Shown: in pieces, positions 48,756-57,208 of the stretch | How positions within the stretch are numbered: position 1 is the stretch's first letter | Layout: each line of letters starts with the position of its first letter | Source of the DNA: Sphingomonas sp. | Lineage (GTDB): Bacteria > Pseudomonadota > Alphaproteobacteria > Sphingomonadales > Sphingomonadaceae | DNA: 57,987 nucleotides | Direction of reading: 5' to 3' | Assembly: GCA_017849555.1 (NCBI GenBank) | Contig: JAFIGU010000008.1 | Span: 1 to 57,987, forward strand | Notes under the pieces: model-generated | Told to the model about the DNA's origin: nothing | Seen by the model: only the letters and a program-made list of their open reading frames with translations | Databases searched by the model: none | Program-made: the position numbers and the translations under genes

Positions 48756-48784
48756 CGCAATCAAGCCTCTTTTCAATAATTGGA

Positions 48785-48798
48785 TATCGTATACGATA
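48785..48798. promoter_or_regulatory. GntR operator candidate 2 (perfect palindrome)
   Basis: TATCGTATACGATA is a perfect 14-bp palindrome. It is located between the divergent deaminase and 3-hydroxyproline dehydratase genes, 30 bases from the deaminase start. Confidence 0.8.
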
Positions 48799-48896
48799 GT
48801 CCTGCCGCTTGTGCAACAGCTTTCGTCGCGCGTCTGGCCGTTCCAATTGGAATCGGGACGATAATGCGGTGAAACCGAACGAGAAGGGGAGAGCGA

Positions 48897-49931
48897 ATGG
48901 CCGGCGAGACGATCACCCAGCTAAGCGTCGTCGACATGCATACGGCGGGGGAGCCGGTGCGGATCGTGGTGGCAGGCTATCCCGAACTCGCCGGCGCGAC
49001 GATCCTCGACAAGCGCCGCGCGGCGCAGGCGCAGCACGATGCGTTGCGCCGCGCGCTGATGTTCGAACCGCGCGGCCATGCCGATATGTACGGCGTCATC
49101 CCGGTCGCCCCGACTCATCCCGAGGCGGTATTCGGCGCGCTGTTCACGCACCACGAAGGCTATAGCACGATGTGCGGCCACGCGACGATCGCGCTCGGCA
49201 AGTGGCTGGTGGAAAGCGGGCGGGTGGCGGCGACCGAGCCGGAGACGCGCTTCGCGATCGAGCTGCCGTGCGGGTTGGTGCGATTGTGCTGCACAGTGCA
49301 GGACGGGCGCGTCGTGCGCACCGCGTTCGACAGCGTCCCCGCCTTTCTCGCGCAGCGCGACGCGGTGATCGAGGTGGCGGGATTCGGCGCAATCACCTGC
49401 GATCTTTCCTATGGCGGGGCCTTTTACGCATTGCTTCCCGCCTCGCGCCTCGGGCTCGATTTCTTCGATACGCCGCTCGACCGGCTGGTCGCGGCGGGCA
49501 AGGCGATCACCGAGGCGGGGCGGCGCACGCTCAACATCGTCCACCCCGACGCCGCCGATCTCGGCTTTCTCTACGGGACGATCCTCACCGACGACGCGCC
49601 GCCGCCCGCGCCGAGCTACAATCTCTGCGTCTTCGCCGACGGCCAGGTCGATCGCAGCCCGACCGGCAGCGGGGTCACCGCGCGGATGGCCGCGGATCAT
49701 GCGCGCGGGCTGATCGCGGCGGGGGTCGAACGGTCCTTCTCCGGCCCGACCGGCATCCCCTTCACCGCGACGGCGATCGGCGAGACCAAGGCCGGCACGA
49801 TCCCCGCGGTGCAGGTGCGCGTCGCCGGGCATGCCAGCTTCACCGGCACCGCGACCTTCGCGATCGACCCGGCAGACGCGCTCGGCTTCGGCTTCACGCT
49901 CCCCGCAAGCTACGGCGCGCTACGACGCTGA
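48897..49931 (+). CDS. trans-3-hydroxy-L-proline dehydratase (proline racemase family)
   Basis: 344 residues. The first catalytic residue is Cys93 (TMCGHATIA); the second position is Thr256 in DRSPTGSGVTA. In this family a Cys/Thr pair marks trans-3-hydroxyproline dehydratases, which produce 1-pyrroline-2-carboxylate, whereas Cys/Cys pairs mark epimerases. It is therefore a paralogue with a different job from the 46836 epimerase. Its product is the substrate of the Ldh-family reductase at 51463. The 3' end overlaps the convergent POT transporter gene by 38 bases. Confidence 0.9.
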   Translation: MAGETITQLSVVDMHTAGEPVRIVVAGYPELAGATILDKRRAAQAQHDALRRALMFEPRGHADMYGVIPVAPTHPEAVFGALFTHHEGYSTMCGHATIALGKWLVESGRVAATEPETRFAIELPCGLVRLCCTVQDGRVVRTAFDSVPAFLAQRDAVIEVAGFGAITCDLSYGGAFYALLPASRLGLDFFDTPLDRLVAAGKAITEAGRRTLNIVHPDAADLGFLYGTILTDDAPPPAPSYNLCVFADGQVDRSPTGSGVTARMAADHARGLIAAGVERSFSGPTGIPFTATAIGETKAGTIPAVQVRVAGHASFTGTATFAIDPADALGFGFTLPASYGALRR

Positions 49932-51384
49932 TCGCGACGACGGCGGCGCCGGCGATCACCGCGGTCCAGCCGACCGTCGCGAAGGTCTCGACCGCCGTCC
50001 CCCCGGCGCTGGCGCGCGCGATCAGCCCGGCGGTGAAATTCCCCGCCGCGGTGGCGAGGAACCAGGTGCCCATCAGCAGCCCCGCCATCTGCGGCGGCGC
50101 GAGCCGGGTCATCGCCGCCAGCCCGATCGGCGACAGGCACAATTCGCCCAGGGTGTGAAACAGATAGAGCAGCACGATGAAGATCAGCGGGGTCGGCGCC
50201 CCGCCCGCGCCGCGCGCGCCCGCGACAAGGATAAGGAAGCCGAGCCCCAGCAAAGCCAGCCCCAGCCCGAATTTGGTCAGCACCGCGGGCTCGCGCCCGA
50301 GCCGCGCGAGGCGCAGCCAAAGCCATGCCATCACCGGGCCGAAGATAATGATATGGATCGCGGTGAGCGACTGGAACACCGCCGCGGGCATCGCGATGCC
50401 GAACAGCCGCCGGTCGACGTGCCGCTCGGTATAGACGTTGAGCGACGATCCGGCCTGTTCGTAAAAGGCCCAGAACAGGATCGACAACAGGATCAGCACG
50501 AGCGCGAGGAAGATGCCGTTGCGCTCGGCCCTGGGCAGCCGGACCACCGCGGTGAACAGGATATAGCCGACGACGATCGCGCCCCCGGCACCGAGCGCGA
50601 GGCCGACGAGCTGCTGATATTGGATCAGCCACCACACACCCGCCACCCCGACGAGCCCGGCAAGATAGACGCGATATTCGCGGGTGATGCCCCAGCGTCG
50701 CTCGCCCAATCGCGCCCCGGCCGGCGGCCCGCCGCGCCCCATCAGCCAGCGCCGCCCCCACAGGACCACCGCGAGCCCGGCGAGCATCGCCACCCCCGCC
50801 GCGCCGAAACCCCAGCGCCACCCGATCGCCTGCCCGAGATAGCCCGCGACGATCGCCCCCAGCGCCGCGCCGCTGTTGATCCCGATATAGAAGATCGTGA
50901 ACCCCGGATCGCGCCGCACGTCGGCGCGGTCGTAGAGATCGCCGACCAGCACCGAGATATTCGCCTTGAGGAAACCGGTGCCGGTGACGATCAGCGCCAG
51001 CGCCGCCCAGAACCAGCCGATCCCGCCCTGCGCGCCCTCCCCCTCGATCGCCAGCAGGATATGGCCGCATGCCAGAAGCACCCCGCCGTAAGCGACCGCC
51101 CTGCTCGCCCCGATATAGCGATCGGCAAGATAGCCGCCGATCGCCGGCGCCAGGAATACCAAAGCGGTATAGGAACCGTAGACGACATAGGCGCGGTCTT
51201 CGCCGAACCCCCAATGGCCGATCAGATAGAAGATCAGCAGCGCGCGCATCCCGTAATAGGAAAAGCGCTCCCACATCTCGGTGAAGAACAGCACGAACAG
51301 CCCGGCGGGGTGGCCGAGCAACGTCGGTCCGTCCACAGCGGGGACCGCGCCCGGATCCGTCGCGCTCGGGGCTGCTACCGTCAT
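49894..51384 (-). CDS. POT-family (PTR2) proton-dependent peptide transporter
   Basis: 496-residue inner-membrane symporter for di- and tripeptides, with about 14 hydrophobic segments. The family motif E-x-x-ER appears as FFTEMWERFSYYGMRALL near the N-terminus. Other POT signatures are SYTALVFLAPAIGGYLADR, GTGFLKANISVLVGDLY and FWAFYEQAGSSLNVY. In this cluster it probably imports hydroxyproline-containing peptides for the prolidase. It starts at ATG, with an operator candidate in its promoter. Confidence 0.93.
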   Translation of the reverse strand: MTVAAPSATDPGAVPAVDGPTLLGHPAGLFVLFFTEMWERFSYYGMRALLIFYLIGHWGFGEDRAYVVYGSYTALVFLAPAIGGYLADRYIGASRAVAYGGVLLACGHILLAIEGEGAQGGIGWFWAALALIVTGTGFLKANISVLVGDLYDRADVRRDPGFTIFYIGINSGAALGAIVAGYLGQAIGWRWGFGAAGVAMLAGLAVVLWGRRWLMGRGGPPAGARLGERRWGITREYRVYLAGLVGVAGVWWLIQYQQLVGLALGAGGAIVVGYILFTAVVRLPRAERNGIFLALVLILLSILFWAFYEQAGSSLNVYTERHVDRRLFGIAMPAAVFQSLTAIHIIIFGPVMAWLWLRLARLGREPAVLTKFGLGLALLGLGFLILVAGARGAGGAPTPLIFIVLLYLFHTLGELCLSPIGLAAMTRLAPPQMAGLLMGTWFLATAAGNFTAGLIARASAGGTAVETFATVGWTAVIAGAAVVAISVVARRSLRGA

Positions 51385-51402
51385 TCTTTCCCTTCCCTCG
51401 AA

Positions 51403-51416
51403 TTACGTATACGATA
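51403..51416. promoter_or_regulatory. GntR operator candidate 3 (POT / reductase divergent promoter)
   Basis: TTACGTATACGATA matches the consensus at 12 of 14 positions, keeping the CGTATACG core. It lies 19 bases before the POT start and 47 bases before the reductase start. Confidence 0.75.
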
Positions 51417-51462
51417 TACACATCGATCGCCGGAGCAATCCCGTAACCGACAGGAAGTGTGA

Positions 51463-52476
51463 ATGGACGAGACGATCACCCTCTCGCTCGACGAGGTTCG
51501 CGATTTCGCCCGCCGCGTGCTCGCGCGGCTTGGGCTGTCGGCGCGCCAGATCGGGCCGGTCGCCGAAACGATCGTCGCGGGGGAACGCGACGAATGCGGC
51601 GCCCACGGCATCTATCGCCTGCTCAGCTGCGCGCAGACCATCAGCGCGGGCAAGGTCGCGCTCGATGCCGCACCGATGCTCCACGATACCGCCCCGGCGC
51701 TCGCGCGGGTCGACGGGAACCGCGGCTATGCCCAGCTCGCCTTCGAGATCGGGCGCCCGGTGCTGATCGAAAAGGCGCGCGCATGCGGCATCGCCGCGCT
51801 GGGGCTCAACAATTGCGTCCATTTCGCCGCTTTATGGCCCGAGGTGGAAGCATTGGCGCGCGCCGGGCTGGTCGCGTTCGCCTTCACCCCCAGCCACGCC
51901 TGGGTCGCACCCGCAGGGGGCACCCGCCCCCTGTTCGGGACCAACCCGATCGCCTTCGCCTGGCCGCGCCCCGCCGCCGACCCCTTCGTGTTCGATTTCG
52001 CGACCAGCGCGGTGGCGCGCGGCGAGATCGAGCTTCATCGTCGCGCCGGCAAGCCGATCCCGCTCGGCTGGGGCGTCGACCCCGAGGGCCAGCCGACCAC
52101 CGATGCCGCGGCGGCGCTGGCGGGCGCGATGCTGACGTTCGGCGGGCACAAGGGATCGGCGCTGTCGGCGATGGTCGAGCTGATCGCCGGCCCGCTGATC
52201 GGCGACATGACGAGCGCGGAATCGCTCGCCGACGATGAAGGCACGCGCTCCTCGCCGCGCGGCGGCGAACTGATCATCGCGATCGACCCCGCCGGGTTCC
52301 TCGGTGCGGCGACGGCCGAGCATCTCGCGCGCGCCGAGCGGATCTTCGACGGTATTCTCGGGCAAGGCGCGCGGTTGCCGTCTCGGCGACGCTATGAAGC
52401 GCGGGCGCGGAGTCTGGCGAACGGGGTGACGGTCTCGCGAAAGCTGTACGACGATATCGCGAACTATCTCGACTAA
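51463..52476 (+). CDS. Ldh-family NAD(P)H-dependent 1-pyrroline-2-carboxylate reductase
   Basis: 337-residue oxidoreductase of the malate/L-lactate dehydrogenase family (DpkA/LhpI type), whose NAD(P) fold is not a Rossmann fold. Conserved His48 (ECGAHGIYR) and His120 (LNNCVHFA), the GTNPIAFAWP loop and GGHKGSALSAMVELIAG are visible. Expected to reduce 1-pyrroline-2-carboxylate, the product of the dehydratase at 48897, to L-proline. Activity on related cyclic imines is possible. It is the downstream partner of the shared operator region with the POT gene. Confidence 0.88.
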   Translation: MDETITLSLDEVRDFARRVLARLGLSARQIGPVAETIVAGERDECGAHGIYRLLSCAQTISAGKVALDAAPMLHDTAPALARVDGNRGYAQLAFEIGRPVLIEKARACGIAALGLNNCVHFAALWPEVEALARAGLVAFAFTPSHAWVAPAGGTRPLFGTNPIAFAWPRPAADPFVFDFATSAVARGEIELHRRAGKPIPLGWGVDPEGQPTTDAAAALAGAMLTFGGHKGSALSAMVELIAGPLIGDMTSAESLADDEGTRSSPRGGELIIAIDPAGFLGAATAEHLARAERIFDGILGQGARLPSRRRYEARARSLANGVTVSRKLYDDIANYLD

Positions 52477-52499
52477 CGCCCCGTCCGCGAAGTAGCGAC

Positions 52500-52583
52500 C
52501 CGTTCGCCCTGAGCTTGTCGAAGGGCTGCCTTCCTTCCTTGCGAAGAAAAGTGCAGGGCTTCAACAAGCTCAGCCCGAACGGG
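52500..52583. repeat. dispersed palindromic repeat, family A copy 7
   Basis: CCGTTCGCCCTGAGCTTGTC pairs with AAGCTCAGCCCGAACGG around a CTTCCTTGCGAAGAAAAG centre. It is between the convergent reductase and D-amino-acid dehydrogenase genes. Confidence 0.88.
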
Positions 52584-52607
52584 GAGAGGGCAAATGCATC
52601 CCCCGGG

Positions 52608-53870
52608 TCAACCGAAACGCCGCAGATCGAACGGCGCCAGATCCAGCCCCGGCGTCTCCCCCGCGATCAGCGCGGCGATTGCCTCGCCCGTCACCGGCCC
52701 GAGCGTCAGCCCGAGATGCTGATGCCCGAAGGCATAGAAGAGATTGGCCGCGCGCGTGCTCGCGCCGATCGCGGGTAGGTAATCCGGCAGCGTCGGGCGC
52801 GCGCCGATCCATTCCTCCCCGGGCAGCGCGAAGGGCAGCCCGAGCGCCGCAACATGATCGCGCAGCCGCGCCCATTTGCGCGGGTCCGCCGGGCGCGACA
52901 CGCGGGAGAATTCGACGATGCTCGCCGCGCGCACATGGCCGCGGAACCGCGTGACGATCATCGAGCGATCCTCGAACACCAACGGCGGCATCTCCGCCGG
53001 CCATGTCGTCTCGGCGCTGCGGATATGATAGCCGCGCTCGGCGATCAGCGGCACGTGCAGGCCGAGCGGCGCCAGCAATTCGCCGGCACGCGCGCCGGTC
53101 GCGACCAGCACGGCATCGGCGCGCAGCAATGTGCCGTCGGCGAGCCTCACCGCCACCCCCGCGCCCTCGCGCTCCAGCGCAGTTGCAGCCTGAACCCGAC
53201 GCACCCCGCCCAACGCCGTGAAGCGCCGGTCGAGCGCCGTCGCCAGCTCGCCCAGATCGGCGACCTGCCCGCTGCCGAGGAAGCGGATCGCCCCCGCGGG
53301 CCGCAATTTGGTCAGCGCGGCGATCTGCGCCATTTCCGCAGGAGTCACGTCGCGGAAGCGCGCCGCGCCGATATCGGTCGCCGCCCAGGCGGCGCGCCCC
53401 GCCGCCGCACTCTGCGGGGTTTCCCAGACGATGAAATGACCGTCCTCGACCAGCAGGTCGGCCGCGCCGGCGTTCGCCACCAGCCGCCGCCACGCCGGCA
53501 GCGCCGCCGCGAGCAGCGCGGCCAGCGCCGCCTTCCCGGCATCGAACCGCTTCGGCCGCGCCGCCGCCAGCAGCCGCAGCGAAAAGGGCAGCCACGCCGC
53601 AATGTCGCGCGCCGGCAGTGCCACCGCCCCGCCCCGGCTGAACAAGCGTCGCGGCAGGCTGCGCACCGTCCGCATGGACGCGAGCGGCTCGACCTGCTCG
53701 ATCGCGATATGCCCGGCATTGCCCCACGATGCGCCGCGCCGCTCGGTCGCCGGATCGATCAGCGTGCAGGCCATGCCGCGCTCGAGCAACGCGATCGCGC
53801 TGCTCATCCCGACGATGCCGCCGCCGATCACCACCGCGCTCCGCGCTGCCGGCCGATTTTTATTTTGCAT
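52608..53870 (-). CDS. FAD-dependent D-amino acid dehydrogenase, probable cis-4-hydroxy-D-proline dehydrogenase
   Basis: 420-residue DadA/DAAO-type flavoprotein. The dinucleotide motif VIGGGIVGMSSAIALLERG begins near residue 14. The FAD-linked ribityl loop is ASWGNAGHI. The C-terminal GHQHLGLTLGPVTGEAIA closes the cofactor site. In this context it oxidises cis-4-hydroxy-D-proline to 1-pyrroline-4-hydroxy-2-carboxylate, the step between epimerase and deaminase. Electron acceptor is probably the respiratory chain rather than oxygen, from the DadA relationship. The start ATG lies 12 bases from an operator candidate. Confidence 0.88.
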   Translation of the reverse strand: MQNKNRPAARSAVVIGGGIVGMSSAIALLERGMACTLIDPATERRGASWGNAGHIAIEQVEPLASMRTVRSLPRRLFSRGGAVALPARDIAAWLPFSLRLLAAARPKRFDAGKAALAALLAAALPAWRRLVANAGAADLLVEDGHFIVWETPQSAAAGRAAWAATDIGAARFRDVTPAEMAQIAALTKLRPAGAIRFLGSGQVADLGELATALDRRFTALGGVRRVQAATALEREGAGVAVRLADGTLLRADAVLVATGARAGELLAPLGLHVPLIAERGYHIRSAETTWPAEMPPLVFEDRSMIVTRFRGHVRAASIVEFSRVSRPADPRKWARLRDHVAALGLPFALPGEEWIGARPTLPDYLPAIGASTRAANLFYAFGHQHLGLTLGPVTGEAIAALIAGETPGLDLAPFDLRRFG

Positions 53871-53881
53871 GGCTAAATATA

Positions 53882-53895
53882 TAACGTATACGATT
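53882..53895. promoter_or_regulatory. GntR operator candidate 4 (dehydrogenase / permease divergent promoter)
   Basis: TAACGTATACGATT matches the consensus at 12 of 14 positions with the CGTATACG core. A half-like TTGTATCGA lies 20 bases further on. Confidence 0.75.
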
Positions 53896-53931
53896 CATGT
53901 ACAACGAACGATTGTATCGAGAGAAGCTGGA

Positions 53932-55365
53932 TTGGCACAATTTCTACTTGGCCCGCGAAAGCCTTTTGCCGCGGCCGCCGCGCACCGCGAGGGGGAGCAG
54001 CTCCGCAAGACGTTGAGCTGGCCGCATCTGATCGCGCTCGGCGTCGGGGCGATCGTCGGCACCGGTATCTACACGCTCACCGGGGTCGGCGCTGACCGCG
54101 CCGGCCCCGCGGTGATCCTCGCCTTCGTCATCGCCGGCGCGGTGTGCGCCTGCGCCGCGCTCGCTTATGCCGAGCTGGCAACGCTGATTCCCACCGCCGG
54201 CAGTGCCTATACCTATTCCTATTCGGTGATGGGCGAGACGGTCGCATGGATCGTCGGCTGGAGCCTGATCCTCGAATATTCGCTCGCGTGCAGCACCGTC
54301 GCTGTCGGCTGGTCGGGCTATCTCGTCGGCTGGATCGAGTCCGCCGGAATCCATCTCCCCCCGATCATCCTCGGCGGCCCGCATGCCGGCGGCCTCATCA
54401 ACCTGCCCGCCGCGGTCGTCGCGCTGGCGGTCGCCGGGCTGCTGATGGCGGGGACGCGCGAGAGCGCGACGCTCAATATCGTGCTGGTGGTGATCAAGCT
54501 CAGCGCGCTGGCGGCATTCGTCCTGCTCGCGCTGCCGGCGTTCAATGCGGGCAATATGGAGCCGTTCATGCCCTATGGTTTCGCCAGCGGGGTCGATGCC
54601 GCGGGCAAGACGCGCGGGGTGATGGCGGCGGCGGCGATCGTGTTCTTCGCCTTCTACGGCTTCGATGCGGTGGCCACGTCGGCGGAGGAGGCCAAGAATC
54701 CGTCGCGCGATCTGAAGATCGGGATCATCGGGTCGATGGCGGTGTGCACCCTGATCTACATCCTCGTCGCGGTCGCCGCGGTCGGCGCGGTCAATCATGC
54801 CGCGGTCGGCGCCTCGTCGGAGCCGCTGGCCTTCGTGCTGCGCACGCTCCACCACCCGTTCGCCGCCTGGGCGATCGCGCTTGCCGCGCTGGTCGCTCTC
54901 CCATCGGTCATCCTGGTGATGATGTACGGCCAGAGCCGGATCTTCTTCGTCATGGCGCGCGACGGCCTGCTCCCGCGCAAGCTCAGCCTCGTCTCGGCGC
55001 GCACCGGATCGCCGATGCTGATCACCGGGCTGACCGGATTGTTCGTCGCCGGGGTGGCGGGCTTCTTCAAGCTCGACGAGATCGCCGAGCTGGCCAATGC
55101 CGGCACGCTCCTCGCGTTCATCTCGGTCGCCGCCTGCATGATGATCCTGCGCAAGCGCGCGCCCGAGCTGCCGCGGGTGTTCGCCTGCCCCCAGCCCTAT
55201 GTCGTCGGCACGCTCGCGATCCTCGGCTGCGCCTATCTCATCACCAGCCTGCCGACGCATACGATCACGCGCTTCATCGGCTGGAACGTGATCGGAATCC
55301 TGATCTATTTCGTTTATGGTCGCCAGCGCAGCACCGCTGGGCAGGCGACGCGCGCAAGCTCGTGA
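53932..55365 (+). CDS. APC-family amino acid permease
   Basis: 477-residue inner-membrane transporter with about 12 helices. It shows the start LRKTLSWPHLIALGVGAIVGTGIY, the APC helix-1 signature of CAT-type permeases, and FAFYGFDAVATSAEEAKNPS in helix 6. The start is read as TTG 53932 with GAGAGAAG upstream, because homology begins soon after and an ATG at 53869 would cross the operator. Given its shared promoter region with the D-hydroxyproline dehydrogenase, free hydroxyproline or proline is the likely cargo. Confidence 0.9.
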   Translation: MAQFLLGPRKPFAAAAAHREGEQLRKTLSWPHLIALGVGAIVGTGIYTLTGVGADRAGPAVILAFVIAGAVCACAALAYAELATLIPTAGSAYTYSYSVMGETVAWIVGWSLILEYSLACSTVAVGWSGYLVGWIESAGIHLPPIILGGPHAGGLINLPAAVVALAVAGLLMAGTRESATLNIVLVVIKLSALAAFVLLALPAFNAGNMEPFMPYGFASGVDAAGKTRGVMAAAAIVFFAFYGFDAVATSAEEAKNPSRDLKIGIIGSMAVCTLIYILVAVAAVGAVNHAAVGASSEPLAFVLRTLHHPFAAWAIALAALVALPSVILVMMYGQSRIFFVMARDGLLPRKLSLVSARTGSPMLITGLTGLFVAGVAGFFKLDEIAELANAGTLLAFISVAACMMILRKRAPELPRVFACPQPYVVGTLAILGCAYLITSLPTHTITRFIGWNVIGILIYFVYGRQRSTAGQATRASS

Positions 55366-55476
55366 CGCGGCACCGCCAGTCGATTTAAGTTTACGCCGGC
55401 CCTTCCGCTGAGGCGATGCCCGAGCCATGCTTATCCGGCGAAGGATTTTTTCCGAACCGGGGCAAGGAAACAGGGC

Positions 55477-57168
55477 ATGAAGCGATTCTTTCTCTCCACC
55501 ACGATGCTGATCGCGGGCATCGCGGCGCTGGGCAGCGCCTCGATCGCGCAGGATCACGACGAATGGGTGGCGGGGGGCGCGACCGGCGCGACGCCGGGGC
55601 CGGCCGGGCAATATGTGCCGGCGCCGGCGCGCAGCCCCGCGGAAAGCGTCGGGCCGTTTCGCAAATTGGTGATCCGCGGCGTCACGCTGATCGACGGCAC
55701 CGGCGCCCCGCCGCGCGGGCCGATGGATATCGTGATCGAGGGCAATCGCATCACCGCGGTGATCCAGGCGGGCTGGCCCGGGCTGCCGATGAAAGCACAG
55801 CGCGAGCCGCGCGATGCCGATTACGAGCTCGACGCGACCGGCATGTACGCGCTGCCCGGGTTCGTCGACACCCATGTCCACGCCCCCGCCGCGGACAAGG
55901 CGCCCGACATGAGCTACGCCTATAAATTGTGGCTCGCGCACGGCGTCACCACGGTGCGCGGGGTGCCGCTGGCGCCTCCCGACATCGCCGGTTCGGAGAA
56001 GGATCGCTCGGCGGCGAACCAGATCGCGGCGCCGCGCATCTTCAATTATCAGACCCTCGGTGCGGGCTGGGCCGGCGGGGCGGTCGATTCACCCGACAAG
56101 GCGCGCGCCTGGGTGCGCTGGGCCGCGACGCACAACATCGACGGAATCAAATTCTTCAACCGGCCCGAGGAAACCCCCGCGATCATCGCCGCGGCGATCG
56201 ACGAAGCGCATAAGAACAAGATGGGCACGCTGGCGCATCTCTCGCAGACCGGGGTCGCCAATTTCAACGCGCGCGACGCGGGCGACGCGCATCTCGACAC
56301 CGTGACGCATTTCTACGGGCATCACGAAGCACTGCTGAGGGGCGCGACGATCCAGCAATTTCCGCTCGATTACAATTACAACAACGAACAGCATCGCTTC
56401 GGCGACATCGCCGAGATCTGGAACGAGGTCTATCCGCCCGAATCGCCCGAGTGGATGGACTATCTCCACCACCAGAAGGACAATGGCGTCATCTTCAACC
56501 CGACGTTCAATATCTATGCCGCGTCGCGCGATCTGATGCGCGCGCGCAATGCGGATTGGCACAACCGTTATACCACGCCGCAGCTGTGGAATTACTTCCA
56601 GTCGACGCGCGACAACCACGGCTCCTATTTCTACGACTGGACGACCGAGAACGAATTCGCCTGGAAGCGCTTCTATGCGAATTTCTTCAAGCTGATGAAC
56701 GATTACAAGAATATCGGCGGTCGGGTCACGGTGGGCACCGATTCCGGGTTCATCTTCAAGACCTATGGCTTCGCTTATGTCGAGGAGCTCGAGCTGTTCC
56801 GCGAGGCGGGCTTCACCCCGCTCGAGATCGTGCGCTCGGCGACGATGTGGAGCGCCGACGAATTGTGGCGCCACAAGGGCGCGCCCGCGCCGGTCGGCGT
56901 GGTGCGGCCGGGGATGCTGGCGGATCTGGTGATCGTGAAGGAAAATCCGCTCGCCAATCTGAAGACGCTCTACGGCACCGGGCATTGGCGGCTGAACCCC
57001 GCGACCAACAAGCAGGAGCTGGTCGGCGGGGTCAGTTATACCGTGAAGGACGGGATCGTCTTCGACGCGCACAAGCTGCTCGCCGAGGTCGCCGATATGG
57101 TGGCGGGGGAAAAGACGCGGCTCGGCCAGCCCGGCGCCGCGCCGCCCAATCCGGGCACCGGGCAATGA
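55477..57168 (+). CDS. exported amidohydrolase-superfamily protein
   Basis: 563 residues with a signal peptide (MKRFFLSTTMLIAGIAALGS and cleavage near SIAQ). The amidohydrolase pattern is present: FVDTHVH (His133, His135), Lys225 in GIKFFN as possible carbamylated metal bridge, His254 (LAHLSQTG), His278/His282 (VTHFYGHH) and Asp422 (VGTDSGF). Two extra tracts with many aromatic and charged residues lie at 300-400. Some amidohydrolases cleave Xaa-Pro and Xaa-Hyp dipeptides, but there is no operator candidate upstream, so membership of the hydroxyproline regulon is not supported. Substrate unknown. Confidence 0.88.
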   Translation: MKRFFLSTTMLIAGIAALGSASIAQDHDEWVAGGATGATPGPAGQYVPAPARSPAESVGPFRKLVIRGVTLIDGTGAPPRGPMDIVIEGNRITAVIQAGWPGLPMKAQREPRDADYELDATGMYALPGFVDTHVHAPAADKAPDMSYAYKLWLAHGVTTVRGVPLAPPDIAGSEKDRSAANQIAAPRIFNYQTLGAGWAGGAVDSPDKARAWVRWAATHNIDGIKFFNRPEETPAIIAAAIDEAHKNKMGTLAHLSQTGVANFNARDAGDAHLDTVTHFYGHHEALLRGATIQQFPLDYNYNNEQHRFGDIAEIWNEVYPPESPEWMDYLHHQKDNGVIFNPTFNIYAASRDLMRARNADWHNRYTTPQLWNYFQSTRDNHGSYFYDWTTENEFAWKRFYANFFKLMNDYKNIGGRVTVGTDSGFIFKTYGFAYVEELELFREAGFTPLEIVRSATMWSADELWRHKGAPAPVGVVRPGMLADLVIVKENPLANLKTLYGTGHWRLNPATNKQELVGGVSYTVKDGIVFDAHKLLAEVADMVAGEKTRLGQPGAAPPNPGTGQ

Positions 57169-57208
57169 TGATGCGCTCGACCGGCGCTTGGTCTTCACGG
57201 GGACGGCG

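Noticed and set aside
46200..48779. Long plus-strand open frame opposite GntR, epimerase and deaminase
   Set aside because: It is antisense to three confidently identified genes and its product shows no recognisable domain.
4861..52583. Repeated palindromes considered as a CRISPR array
   Set aside because: The repeats are scattered singly over nearly 50 kb, inverted rather than direct, and have no regular spacers or cas genes.
53944..55941. Long minus-strand frame opposite the APC permease
   Set aside because: Antisense to a clear 12-helix transporter; polar Arg/Asp/Gly-rich translation with no motif.
55477..57168. Amidohydrolase as a member of the hydroxyproline regulon
   Set aside because: It is adjacent and some relatives cleave Xaa-Pro peptides, but the 111-base upstream region has no match to the shared 14-bp palindrome.
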